This document shows positions 6,525 through 13,122 of a stretch of DNA of 13,122 nt, piece by piece; position 1 is the stretch's first letter, and each line of letters starts with the position of its first letter. The stretch spans positions 1-13,122 of the forward strand of contig JAHECQ010000060.1 in the NCBI GenBank assembly GCA_024641625.1, given 5' to 3'. The position numbers were made by a program, and so were the translations under genes. The DNA is from Acidimicrobiales bacterium (GTDB lineage: Bacteria > Actinomycetota > Acidimicrobiia > Acidimicrobiales > SZUA-35). The notes beneath the pieces were generated by a model, which saw only the letters and a program-made list of their open reading frames with translations, had not been told where the DNA came from and searched no databases.

Positions 6525-7726
6525 GCCTGTCCGGCTGTGTTCGTGGGGAACAGGCTCTGCAGGCCGTAGAGCTCGACCACGTTACCTCCCACGATCTTTG
6601 CCATGGTCTCGGTGGACAGCCCCTTGGTCTGCTCGGCCAGCATGCCCTGGCTGTAGGGCCAGGTCGAGTCGCTGTGGGGGTAGTCGTTGGCCCACAACAG
6701 CCGATCGGCGGGGAGAATGCCTGCTTCGGCCATGCGGAAGGCCGACCAGTCATCCTGGAACGTCACGTAGATGTGGTCGTTGAAGTACTCGCTGGGGCGA
6801 CGCTGGAGCTCGGGAGACGTGAGCCAGTTGCGATGCCGGTTGTAGGCATGGTCCATCCGATAGGCGTAGTGCGGAGCCCAGCCGGCGTCGGCCTCGACAC
6901 AGACGATGTTCAGATCGGGGTGACGGTCGAAGACAGCGCCGAAGATGAAGGTGCCGATGAGATCCTGGTTGCCCCGGATGATCGACATGAAGCTGTTCAG
7001 CTTCGGTCCGCGGGGACGGTAGGCCTTGCCGGTCAGGATGTGGAACGAGAGGACCAGTCCCAGCTCGATGGCTGCTTCGAAGAAGGGCTCCCACACCGGA
7101 TCGTCGTAGTCGCCGTTGGTGCCCGAACCCGAGCGGCTTTCGTCCACGGTCCCGGGCGTGCCGGGCAGCATCACCCCGCGAAGGCCGGCCGCCTTGATGG
7201 CCTCCAGATCGCTGATGCCTTCGTCGACGCTGCGCAGGGCCGTCTGCCCACAGCCATAGAGCCGATCGGGGGCGGTGGCGCAGTAGCCGGCGATCCACCG
7301 GTTGTAGGCGTCGAACATCGCCTTCTTCAGGTCGACGTCGGGATGGTTGCACAGCAGCATCCCGACCGAGGGATAGATGACCTCACCGTCGACCCCGTCT
7401 TGTTCCTGGGCGGCGACGCGGACCTCGGGGTCCCATCCGGCCCGATGGAGTCCCTCGAAGCCCACCCCCTTCATGGCCAGCTGATCGGAGGGCTTGCCGG
7501 CGGCTGAATGCAGCGCGAGACGGACGGCCTGGGGCATCCCCGGGATGTGGAACGTCGCGCCGTCGGGTTGCTCGTCGGTGAGGAAGGGCGCTCGGTCTCT
7601 GAACGCGGGGTCGATGTTGTCGACGTAGGTCCAGCCTGGTTCGGTGATGTGGGAATCGGCCGAGATGATGGGCGTCTTCGTCACCCGGGGGGCGCTTTCG
7701 ATGCGGTTGTCGGTTGCCAGGGCCAT
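6521..7726 (-). CDS. Amidohydrolase-2 family metal-dependent hydrolase
   Basis: A 401-residue TIM-barrel protein of the ACMSD-like amidohydrolase-2 family, which includes decarboxylases and hydrolases of carboxylated substrates. The metal-binding start motif is ISADSHITEP (D24, H26). Further family signatures are LRGVMLPG, SFHILTG (H229), HPDLNIVCVEADAGWAPH, and LLWANDYPHSDSTWP with the catalytic Asp D348. The C-terminal KIVGGNVVELYGL is typical. I chose the ATG at 7726 because GAGG precedes it by 8 bases and homology begins soon after; an upstream in-frame ATG at 7771 would add 15 unlikely residues. It is first in the cluster, with the crotonase gene joined through an ATGA overlap. The presence of two amidohydrolases and a CoA enzyme suggests a catabolic pathway, but no substrate can be named. 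Confidence 0.9.
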   Translation of the reverse strand: MALATDNRIESAPRVTKTPIISADSHITEPGWTYVDNIDPAFRDRAPFLTDEQPDGATFHIPGMPQAVRLALHSAAGKPSDQLAMKGVGFEGLHRAGWDPEVRVAAQEQDGVDGEVIYPSVGMLLCNHPDVDLKKAMFDAYNRWIAGYCATAPDRLYGCGQTALRSVDEGISDLEAIKAAGLRGVMLPGTPGTVDESRSGSGTNGDYDDPVWEPFFEAAIELGLVLSFHILTGKAYRPRGPKLNSFMSIIRGNQDLIGTFIFGAVFDRHPDLNIVCVEADAGWAPHYAYRMDHAYNRHRNWLTSPELQRRPSEYFNDHIYVTFQDDWSAFRMAEAGILPADRLLWANDYPHSDSTWPYSQGMLAEQTKGLSTETMAKIVGGNVVELYGLQSLFPTNTAGQA

Positions 7727-7858
7727 GCGAGGTGCCTCGAATCGGTGGGTCGTACGTTGTCGACAGTCCACTACGAGGAGCCCGAGGGCGCCAGTTCACG
7801 AGTAGGCCAATCTGCCCGGTCCATTCAGTTTTCGGCGTGTGCGGCCGATCGGACGCAC
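7727..7858. promoter_or_regulatory. Divergent intergenic region between catabolic and pilus clusters
   Basis: These 132 bp separate the start of the amidohydrolase-2 gene (minus) from the lectin-tailed prepilin gene (plus), so promoters for both clusters must lie here or be absent. I could not identify a convincing -35/-10 pair, operator or terminator. The only obvious site is the Shine-Dalgarno GAGG of the minus-strand gene near 7735. Confidence 0.4.
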
Positions 7859-8692
7859 ATGATGACTCCTGGAGCCAACGGGGCGATCTGGCGCCAACGC
7901 GGCGCAACGCTGACGAGCTACGCAGTCATCTTGACGATGATGGTGGTGGCCGCCGTGAGTTCCCTCGAGTTCCTGGTCAACGATTCCGAGCAGTTCCTGG
8001 TCGACTCGGGTTCGTCGATCGGTTCGCCACCGCCCGACCGTGACCTCGGGTTCGACCCGACCCTGGTCGCGCCGGCGGGGTGGACGCGCACCGAGCCCGG
8101 CGAGGGCCAGGTCGGTGGCACCGTCCCCATTCCCTCCACGACGACCACGACCGTTCCGCCGTCGACCACAGCAGTGTCGACCACGTCACCGTCGGGCTCG
8201 TCGTCGTCGACGTCACCGTCGACGACCCCGCTGTCGACCACGTCCACGACCGGCGTGTCGACGACCTCGACGACGAGCCTGGCTCCACTCTTCGTCGACG
8301 CCGAGGTCGGCACCTTCGCCAGCGGCAAGTGCCTCGGTCTCAGCAGGGGCGAGCTCAGGCAAGTGTGGTGTGGCTCGTCGAGCGTCGAGCTCATCACCGC
8401 TCAGCCATTGGCCACGGGAGGCATCGAGCTTCGCCTGCACAACGGGAAGTGCCTCGGCCTCCCCGGCTCGACCAAGAACAACACCAAGGTGGTCGAAATG
8501 TCGTGCGGTGCCGCCGGCTCCACCTGGAACTCGAGTGGCCCCGCTCCGTTCACCCTCACCAATGGGAAAGCCAACACCGAGCGCGGGCAGGACATGTGCA
8601 TGGACCTCAAGGGCGGATCGAGCAGCTCGGGAACCTCCGTTGTCATCTGGCCCTGTCAAGGTGGCCCAAACCAGACGTTCAACCTCCCGTAG
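7859..8692 (+). CDS. Prepilin-like membrane-anchored protein with C-terminal ricin-type lectin domain
   Basis: A 277-residue protein in three parts. Residues 12-39 (RQRGATLTSYAVILTMMVVA and on) look like a type IV/Flp prepilin head: a basic stretch, a G15-A16 cleavage-like site and a hydrophobic helix. The usual Glu at +5 is Ser20, although Tyr at +6 is kept. Residues 93-140 form a Thr/Ser/Pro linker, encoded by GTCGAC-rich low-complexity DNA. Residues about 149-277 resemble a ricin-B beta-trefoil: GKCLGL occurs twice (157 and about 200), followed by a third unit (MCMDLKGG), the paired Cys pattern and a terminal NQTFN that replaces QxW. The protein is probably exported and held in the membrane or a pilus, with the lectin outside. 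ATG at 7859 or 7862 is used. TadE/TadG-like genes follow directly. The lectin call rests on motif pattern only. Confidence 0.78.
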   Translation: MMTPGANGAIWRQRGATLTSYAVILTMMVVAAVSSLEFLVNDSEQFLVDSGSSIGSPPPDRDLGFDPTLVAPAGWTRTEPGEGQVGGTVPIPSTTTTTVPPSTTAVSTTSPSGSSSSTSPSTTPLSTTSTTGVSTTSTTSLAPLFVDAEVGTFASGKCLGLSRGELRQVWCGSSSVELITAQPLATGGIELRLHNGKCLGLPGSTKNNTKVVEMSCGAAGSTWNSSGPAPFTLTNGKANTERGQDMCMDLKGGSSSSGTSVVIWPCQGGPNQTFNLP

Positions 8693-8700
8693 TCGCCCCG

Positions 8701-9255
8701 GTGTTCCTGCTGTTGCTCATGGGCATCTTCGAGTTCGGCCTCTTGCTCCGCAACGATCTCGCCCTCGGTAATGCCGCCGTTGCCGGCGCCCGGGCGGCAT
8801 CGGTGGCGGCCGATGATCCCGACGCTGACTTTCGTGTGCTGCGTGCCATCGCCCATGGTGCGGATGCGTGGGGAGCGGCCAACCTCGACTTCGTCGTGGT
8901 CTTTCGCGCCGCCGGTCCCGACGAACAGGTCCCGGCGGAGTGCAAGACCGGACCGGTGGCCGGGGTCTGCAACTACTTCCGCCCAGCCGACTTCAATCTC
9001 CCGTACGAGGACGTTGCGGGAGATCTCACGCCCTACTGGGGTTGTGTGGACGGCAGTGTCGACGAGTTCTGGTGTCCGGCTGATCGACCGGTGTCGTTGA
9101 GCTGGGTCGAACCGGCATCATCGGGCTTCAACGACGGCCCTGCCTACATCGGTGTCTACCTGCAGGGCCGTCACCGTTTCGCCACCCGGATCTTCGGCGA
9201 CTCGATGCAGCTCTCGGAAACTCGAGTTCTCCAGCTGGAGCCGAGGCTCCGATGA
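8701..9255 (+). CDS. TadE-like protein lacking its prepilin head (possibly truncated)
   Basis: The translated sequence begins in the middle of a TadE-like transmembrane segment (VVAPVFLLLLMGIFEFGLLL), followed by the typical LGNAAVAGARAASVAA. The extracellular part has Cys residues in WGC and FWCPADRP and ends GVYLQGRHRFATRIFGDSM, then LETRVLQLEP-like residues, matching its downstream neighbour. The basic stretch, G cleavage site and Glu+5 normally in front of this helix are absent. The only close start is GTG 8701, 8 bp after the lectin gene's stop, with no Shine-Dalgarno; ATG 8719 would cut further into the helix. The stop overlaps the next start (ATGA). It is either a truncated pseudopilin, a gene with a frameshift or deletion at the 8690-8700 junction, or an assembly artefact. 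The family is likely; the start is uncertain. Confidence 0.7.
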   Translation: MFLLLLMGIFEFGLLLRNDLALGNAAVAGARAASVAADDPDADFRVLRAIAHGADAWGAANLDFVVVFRAAGPDEQVPAECKTGPVAGVCNYFRPADFNLPYEDVAGDLTPYWGCVDGSVDEFWCPADRPVSLSWVEPASSGFNDGPAYIGVYLQGRHRFATRIFGDSMQLSETRVLQLEPRLR

Positions 9256-9899
9256 TGCGACACAACACCCCGCAGCCCATCAGCCTGATCACCCATGCGG
9301 TCGTCGGGGCCACCGCGCGTCGCGATGATCCGCAGCGATCGGGATCCGACCGTCGTGGCCGACAGCGGGGGAGCATCATGGTCGAGTTCGCCCTCGTCGT
9401 GCTGCCGTTGGCCACGATCTTCCTGGGCATGGTCGAGGTCGCCTCGGCATGGAAAGCCAACTCCGAGTTGGCGTCGACCAGCCGACAGGCCGCCCGTGTG
9501 GCCAGCCACCTGGGGGTGGATGCCCAGACTGATCGCGCGGCGCTGCAGGCCGTCGTGGCCGGTGTCGGCGGCGACATCGGCCAGATCGATTACGTCATCA
9601 TCTTCGACGCTGACGTGCGGCCCAGCCTGGCCACCTCGGCATGTACCAACACCAGTCAGCGATGCAACAAGTTCACCGGGACAGCGCTGGCCGATCTGGG
9701 CGTCGACGCCAGATGGGGTTGCGGGGCGGGCCGGTACGACCGGAACTGGTGCCCCACCGTTCGGAGCAGCGATCCAGCCAACCCGGACACGTTGGGTGTC
9801 GAGATCGTCTACCGGCACCGATACCTGACCGGGTTCTTCGGTGTTGACGAACTCACGCTCAAGGAACGCACCGTCATGAATCTGGAGCCCGAACAGTGA
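9252..9899 (+). CDS. TadE-like pseudopilin (intact)
   Basis: A 215-residue protein with a complete TadE-type head. A long basic N-terminus ends in RRGRQRG40, followed by SIMVEFALVVLPLATIFLGMVEV; Gly40 precedes the cleavage point and Glu45 is at +5, as prepilin peptidase substrates require. After the helix comes ASTSRQAARVASHLG, then an extracellular domain with Cys pairs (TNTSQRCNKF, RWGCGAG, NWCPTVR). It ends with YRHRYLTGFFGVDELTLKERTVMNLEPEQ, which parallels the end of the preceding gene product, so the two are probably tandem paralogues. The ATG overlaps the previous stop (ATGA), with GAGG upstream, and its own stop overlaps the GTG of the next gene. It is likely a minor pilin or assembly factor of a Tad/Flp-type system. 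Confidence 0.88.
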   Translation: MMRHNTPQPISLITHAVVGATARRDDPQRSGSDRRGRQRGSIMVEFALVVLPLATIFLGMVEVASAWKANSELASTSRQAARVASHLGVDAQTDRAALQAVVAGVGGDIGQIDYVIIFDADVRPSLATSACTNTSQRCNKFTGTALADLGVDARWGCGAGRYDRNWCPTVRSSDPANPDTLGVEIVYRHRYLTGFFGVDELTLKERTVMNLEPEQ

Positions 9900-11713
9900 G
9901 CGTTTCGGCCAGGCATGATCTCGCCGAGCCATCGTCGGCCCATCGGCGCTCGGCTGCGGGTCGTCGACGACGACCGGGCGAGCGTGGTTATGTCGTGGCC
10001 ACGACTGCGATCCTGCTCATCCCGTTGTTGGTGTTCACCGCATTCGCCGTCGATGTCGGCGGTTGGTACTACCAGGCCACGAGGCAGCAGCAGGCCGCCG
10101 ATGCCGCAGCGCTCGCGGCCGTGGTGTGGATGCCCGACATCGCCAAGGCGACGGCGGCGGCCAAGGACATCGCCACGGCCAACGGCTTTCCTGCCTTCGA
10201 ACAGCAGGTGAACGGCAGCGGGCAACCGGTCTTCGACGGCAGCGGCAACCCCGTCTACGACCTCACCAAGCCGTATGCCACGGTCACGGTCGAAGCGGTG
10301 AACTCCCAAGCGGTCCGGGTCAAGATCGTGGCCGCAGGTGAGGTGTATTTCGGCTCGGTGGTCCTGACCGACGACGTGAACATCGATCGGCGATCGGTCG
10401 CTGAGTACATTCGGCCGGTGTCGATGGGCAACCCCTCCTCCGCCCTGGGCACGGGGGACCTCGCCAATCCCGCCGGTGTCCAGAATCTCTGGTTGGCCGT
10501 CAACTCCTATTGCGCTGGGCGTCAGCAGGGCGATCAGTACAGTTCTCGGTATCTCACGCCGTCGTGGTTCTGTCCCGGTGGCCCCTACTCGAACAAGCGG
10601 TGGAACGGAGGATGTGGCTTCACCCCCGCCAACCTGGCCAACCTGGGGTGCTATTCCACCGAGAACCGCAGCGAGGGCACCAGGGCCTTCAACCCCCAGT
10701 ACAGCGCCGAGGGGTACTACCTGGCAGTGGACATGCCTCCCGGTTCGGAGGCCTGGCCCTGGCGCCTCGAGGCCTATGACCCGGGGATCTGCGACTTCCG
10801 ACAGGAGAGCCACTCCTACCACCCGGACCTGGCGAGCAACACCCAGAAGGGCACACGTCTGGACATGACCCTCTACGGGGCGGATGACACACCGACGAGC
10901 GACATCGACAACGTCGATCCCGCCAATGTGTTCGGTCATGTGCTGTTCGGGATCAACGATTGTGGCTGGCAGACGTTGGGGACGATCAATCCCACGGATC
11001 AGCGGGGCCGCTGGATCATCAACTACAAGAGTCGGGCCGTGACCTACGAGGAGGGCATGAACTACTTCGCCGTCCGGGCGGTCCCGACCTCGGGGTCGAA
11101 CGCCGGACAGACGTGTTTGACCACGACGTCCACCTGGTGTCCTTCGGTGTCGGCCATCGACCGGTTCCCGGTGTACGCGCCGAGCAAGAACGCCGCCGGC
11201 AACAGCGTGGTCACCCCGGGCAACCCGGCCACGTTCTATCTCGCCCAGATCGGGGAGGAGCACGCCGGAAAGACGCTGTTGTTGGACCTGTTCGATCCCG
11301 GCGAAGGCATGGCGAACCTGCAGATCATCGCTCCGGCGCCGACCTTCATCCGCTACCCGTTCACCTGGTCGTCCACCGACTGCTCCACGCTCGGTGTTTG
11401 TGTCGCAAACGGCAGCAGCGGCACCATCACCCTGACCGACATCTCGGGCAACTCGTGGTCGCCTCGGTGTCACATCGGTTCGACCGACGCGGTGACCGCA
11501 GTCACCGGGAACTACGACTGTCTGAACGTGACCAACGATCGGCTACAGGGTCGTACCGCCAACATCCGACTCGACATTCCGGCCGACTACCGGTGCGGTA
11601 CCGACTGCTGGTGGCGTATCCGTTATGAGCCTCAGGGGTCGGTCACCTCGGTGACCGACCGCACCACCTGGTCGATCCGGATCGTCGGTGACCCTGTGCG
11701 ACTGGTCGACTGA
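9896..11713 (+). CDS. TadG-like pilus-associated protein with large Cys-rich extracellular region
   Basis: A 605-residue protein starting at GTG 9896 (GGAG 8 bases upstream, GTGA overlap with the previous stop). The TadG N-terminus is clear: a basic leader ending RPGERG31, a hydrophobic helix (about 33-54) and QQQAADAAALAA (64-75). Residues about 105-170 resemble the usual TadG strand region. The rest (about 175-605) is an extracellular domain rich in Cys, Trp and Tyr that I cannot assign to a named family. It contains two similar beta-strand segments, YYLAVDMPPGSEAWPWRLEAYDPG near 274 and FYLAQIGEEHAGKTLLLDLFDPGEG near 447, which suggests two related beta-sandwich modules. No von Willebrand A MIDAS motif is evident. 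It is last in the surface cluster and convergent with the transporter gene. Confidence 0.85.
   Translation: MSVSARHDLAEPSSAHRRSAAGRRRRPGERGYVVATTAILLIPLLVFTAFAVDVGGWYYQATRQQQAADAAALAAVVWMPDIAKATAAAKDIATANGFPAFEQQVNGSGQPVFDGSGNPVYDLTKPYATVTVEAVNSQAVRVKIVAAGEVYFGSVVLTDDVNIDRRSVAEYIRPVSMGNPSSALGTGDLANPAGVQNLWLAVNSYCAGRQQGDQYSSRYLTPSWFCPGGPYSNKRWNGGCGFTPANLANLGCYSTENRSEGTRAFNPQYSAEGYYLAVDMPPGSEAWPWRLEAYDPGICDFRQESHSYHPDLASNTQKGTRLDMTLYGADDTPTSDIDNVDPANVFGHVLFGINDCGWQTLGTINPTDQRGRWIINYKSRAVTYEEGMNYFAVRAVPTSGSNAGQTCLTTTSTWCPSVSAIDRFPVYAPSKNAAGNSVVTPGNPATFYLAQIGEEHAGKTLLLDLFDPGEGMANLQIIAPAPTFIRYPFTWSSTDCSTLGVCVANGSSGTITLTDISGNSWSPRCHIGSTDAVTAVTGNYDCLNVTNDRLQGRTANIRLDIPADYRCGTDCWWRIRYEPQGSVTSVTDRTTWSIRIVGDPVRLVD
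11637..11660. repeat. Perfect inverted repeat, 11-bp arms, 2-bp spacer
   Basis: GGTCGGTCACC is followed by tc and then its exact reverse complement GGTGACCGACC. It lies within the last 80 bp of the TadG-like gene (encoding SVTSVTDR) and about 80 bp beyond the stop of the convergent transporter gene. A strong RNA hairpin could form on either transcript, but no T-rich tract follows in either direction, so a classic intrinsic terminator is not supported. Confidence 0.9.
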
Positions 11714-11741
11714 ACGGCTCTTCCGGCACTGCTGCTCACGC

Positions 11742-12977
11742 CTATGGTTGGGAGGCTCTGCGAGTGGCCGCTCCGACGGGTAGCAGCAGCAGGAAGGCAC
11801 CGATGCCCAAGCCCAGGGCGAGCAGAAGCGTGGGGCGGTAGCCGAACGAGTCGATGACCCGTCCCATGATCGGGGGCCCGATGAGGCCACCGATGCCGGC
11901 TGCGGTGTAGAGGAGGCCCAGCAGACCGCCGAGTCCGGCCGGCCCGAAGATGTCGGCGGCCACGGCGGGGGCGAGGGCGATGAAGCCGCCGTAGGAGACG
12001 CCCATCACGACGGCGAAGGCAAGCAGCCACTGATAGTTGGCGCCGGCCACGAACCAGATGACGAAGCTCAGTCCGAGTACCAATACCGAGCCCTGATAGA
12101 GCCTGAGTGGGACGGTTCGAGAGGCGAAGGCGCCCAGTCCCAGACGACCGAGGATCGACGACAGCCCGATCAACCCGAGGAGGAGACCGGCGGAGTGGGT
12201 GGAGTCCTGTTCCTTCAAGTAGTCGGAGAGGAACACGAACGGAAGGAACAACGGCAGGGCCAGCACCAACATGGAGAGGTAGAGCAGCCAGAATGGGCGG
12301 GAGGACTTGATCGTGTGGACCAGTGACGTCGACGTTCCGGCGACGCCCGCGGCCGGCGGTCGACGGGCACCGAGCGCGGCAATGCTCAGCAGGACGGCCG
12401 ACCCGATGGCCATGATGACGTAGGTCCGACGCCAGCCGTACTGTTCGATCAACCACTCGGCCAGTGGCGCATTGACCAGAGTGCCCAGCCCGATACCGGC
12501 AACTGCCAATCCGAGTGCGGTCGTCCGCTTGGTGGCAAACCACCCGCCCACGCAGGCAACCATCGGCACATACCCACAGGCGACACCGATACCCACACCG
12601 AGGCTGTAGGTGGCGTAGCCGACGTAGAGGTTGTTCACTCGCGACGTCGCCAGCAACCCGCCGACGAGGCAGACCATCCCGAACAGCAGAACGGGTCGCG
12701 GGCCGATGCGGTCGGCAATCTTGCCGCTGACCACGCCGAGCACGAAGTAGAGGAAGGTGGTGAGGGCAAAGAAGAGGGCGGTTCGGCCTCGGTCGATGCC
12801 GAACTCGTCGGACATCGACCCGAAGAAGGCGCTGAAGCTGTAGGCGACACCGAAGATCGTGTAGGTCGACAGGAACGCGGCGCCCACGACGATCCAGCCG
12901 GCGGCGCTGTCGACTGCGCCATCGGCACCTGGGGGAGATGCCCCCACCGCTGGAGCCAGGATGGTCCGGCGCCTCAT
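11742..12977 (-). CDS. MFS transporter, 12 predicted membrane helices
   Basis: A 411-residue major facilitator superfamily protein. After a short soluble N-terminus (about 1-25), hydrophobic helices are spaced as expected for 12 segments, with a longer central loop (GARRPPAAGVAGTSTSLVHTIKSS). The loop 2-3 signature is present as SGKIADRIGPRP (about 84-95). Motifs such as FGVAYSFSAFFGSMSDEFG and GWRRTYVIMA resemble the monocarboxylate/oxalate-formate antiporter branch, so export or import of an organic acid is a reasonable guess, not a demonstration. The ATG lies 12 bp after the stop of an alpha/beta-hydrolase gene, indicating one transcript. No strong Shine-Dalgarno is seen, which fits coupling. 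It ends convergently with the TadG-like gene, leaving 28 bp between. Confidence 0.92.
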   Translation of the reverse strand: MRRRTILAPAVGASPPGADGAVDSAAGWIVVGAAFLSTYTIFGVAYSFSAFFGSMSDEFGIDRGRTALFFALTTFLYFVLGVVSGKIADRIGPRPVLLFGMVCLVGGLLATSRVNNLYVGYATYSLGVGIGVACGYVPMVACVGGWFATKRTTALGLAVAGIGLGTLVNAPLAEWLIEQYGWRRTYVIMAIGSAVLLSIAALGARRPPAAGVAGTSTSLVHTIKSSRPFWLLYLSMLVLALPLFLPFVFLSDYLKEQDSTHSAGLLLGLIGLSSILGRLGLGAFASRTVPLRLYQGSVLVLGLSFVIWFVAGANYQWLLAFAVVMGVSYGGFIALAPAVAADIFGPAGLGGLLGLLYTAAGIGGLIGPPIMGRVIDSFGYRPTLLLALGLGIGAFLLLLPVGAATRRASQP

Positions 12978-12989
12978 TCGTTCAGGAAC

Positions 12990-13122
12990 TCATCGGTAGG
13001 GGCGGAACATGTCGCGCAGCTCGCCGACGAAGGTATCGGGCACTTCGAAGGCGGCGAAGTGCCCGCCCTTGTCGTACTCGGCCCAGTGGCGGATGTCGGT
13101 GAAGCTCGATTCGACCCATTTG
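12990..13122 (-). CDS. Alpha/beta-hydrolase (epoxide-hydrolase-like), C-terminal end (partial)
   Basis: Only the last 43 residues and the TGA (12990-12992) are in the window. They include FTDIRHWAEYDKGGHFAAFE, the segment carrying the catalytic His (in GGHFAAFE) of epoxide hydrolases and related alpha/beta-hydrolases, followed by VPDTFVGELRDMFR, the usual final helix. The catalytic nucleophile and the cap domain are outside the window, so the exact enzyme cannot be named. It is directly upstream of the MFS gene and probably co-transcribed with it. Confidence 0.8.
   Translation of the reverse strand, partial: KWVESSFTDIRHWAEYDKGGHFAAFEVPDTFVGELRDMFRPYR

Noticed and set aside
7508..7858. In-frame upstream extension of the lectin-tailed prepilin gene
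   Set aside because: The added 117 residues overlap the amidohydrolase-2 gene on the other strand, and the prepilin head with its basic leader begins after 7859.
9809..11473. 554-codon minus-strand open frame opposite the TadG-like gene
   Set aside because: The product is a low-information Arg/Gly/Asp-rich sequence; the plus strand has the TadG head and ordered Cys/Trp motifs.
12930..12946. Small hairpin TGGGGG-AGATG-CCCCCA near the start of the transporter gene as a terminator or attenuator
   Set aside because: It has only 6-bp arms, lies inside coding sequence, has no T tract, and is expected by chance in such GC-rich DNA.

Overview
The window is GC-rich and reads like chromosomal DNA of an actinobacterium. 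Three things point there: a DosR/DevR-type response regulator, many mixed-strand gene pairs with ATGA or GTGA overlaps, and a Thr/Ser/Pro-rich linker in a secreted protein. Such linkers are common in Acidimicrobiia-like lineages, so that class is my best guess; no rRNA or marker gene confirms it. I see no tRNA, rRNA, CRISPR array, transposase or phage gene.

Layout. (1) 1-2783, minus strand: a stress-signalling operon read in the order tandem-domain universal stress protein, DosR/DevR-like response regulator, PAS-PAS-GAF sensor kinase. The kinase runs off the left edge and carries an in-frame 15-bp minisatellite near its start. (2) 2784-2970: a divergent control region with a good candidate DosR box. 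(3) 2971-3811, plus strand: a small cyclic-nucleotide-binding-fold protein and a SnoaL/NTF2-like protein that overlap by 17 bp. (4) 3887-7726, minus strand: a probable catabolic cluster, read in the order amidohydrolase-2 family protein, crotonase-fold protein, amidohydrolase-3 (D-aminoacylase-like) protein. Short tandem duplications sit over the stop codons of the last two. (5) 7859-11713, plus strand: a cell-surface/pilus cluster. It encodes a prepilin-like protein with a C-terminal ricin-type lectin domain, a TadE-like protein that lacks its prepilin head, an intact TadE-like protein, and a large TadG-like protein. The last three are joined by 4-bp start/stop overlaps. (6) 11742-13122, minus strand: an MFS transporter preceded by the C-terminal end of an alpha/beta-hydrolase (epoxide-hydrolase-like).

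How the parts fit. Region 1 looks like a self-regulated redox, hypoxia or stress circuit related to mycobacterial DosRS: the DNA-contact helix of the regulator matches DosR, and a DosR-like palindrome lies just upstream of the operon. The same site could also act on the divergent cyclic-nucleotide-fold gene. Region 5 carries minor or structural pilins without the TadA/B/C motor, which would have to be encoded elsewhere. The lectin-tailed prepilin is the least familiar element and suggests glycan binding at the cell surface. The most unusual nucleotide-level signal is that three separate gene boundaries carry perfect short tandem duplications.
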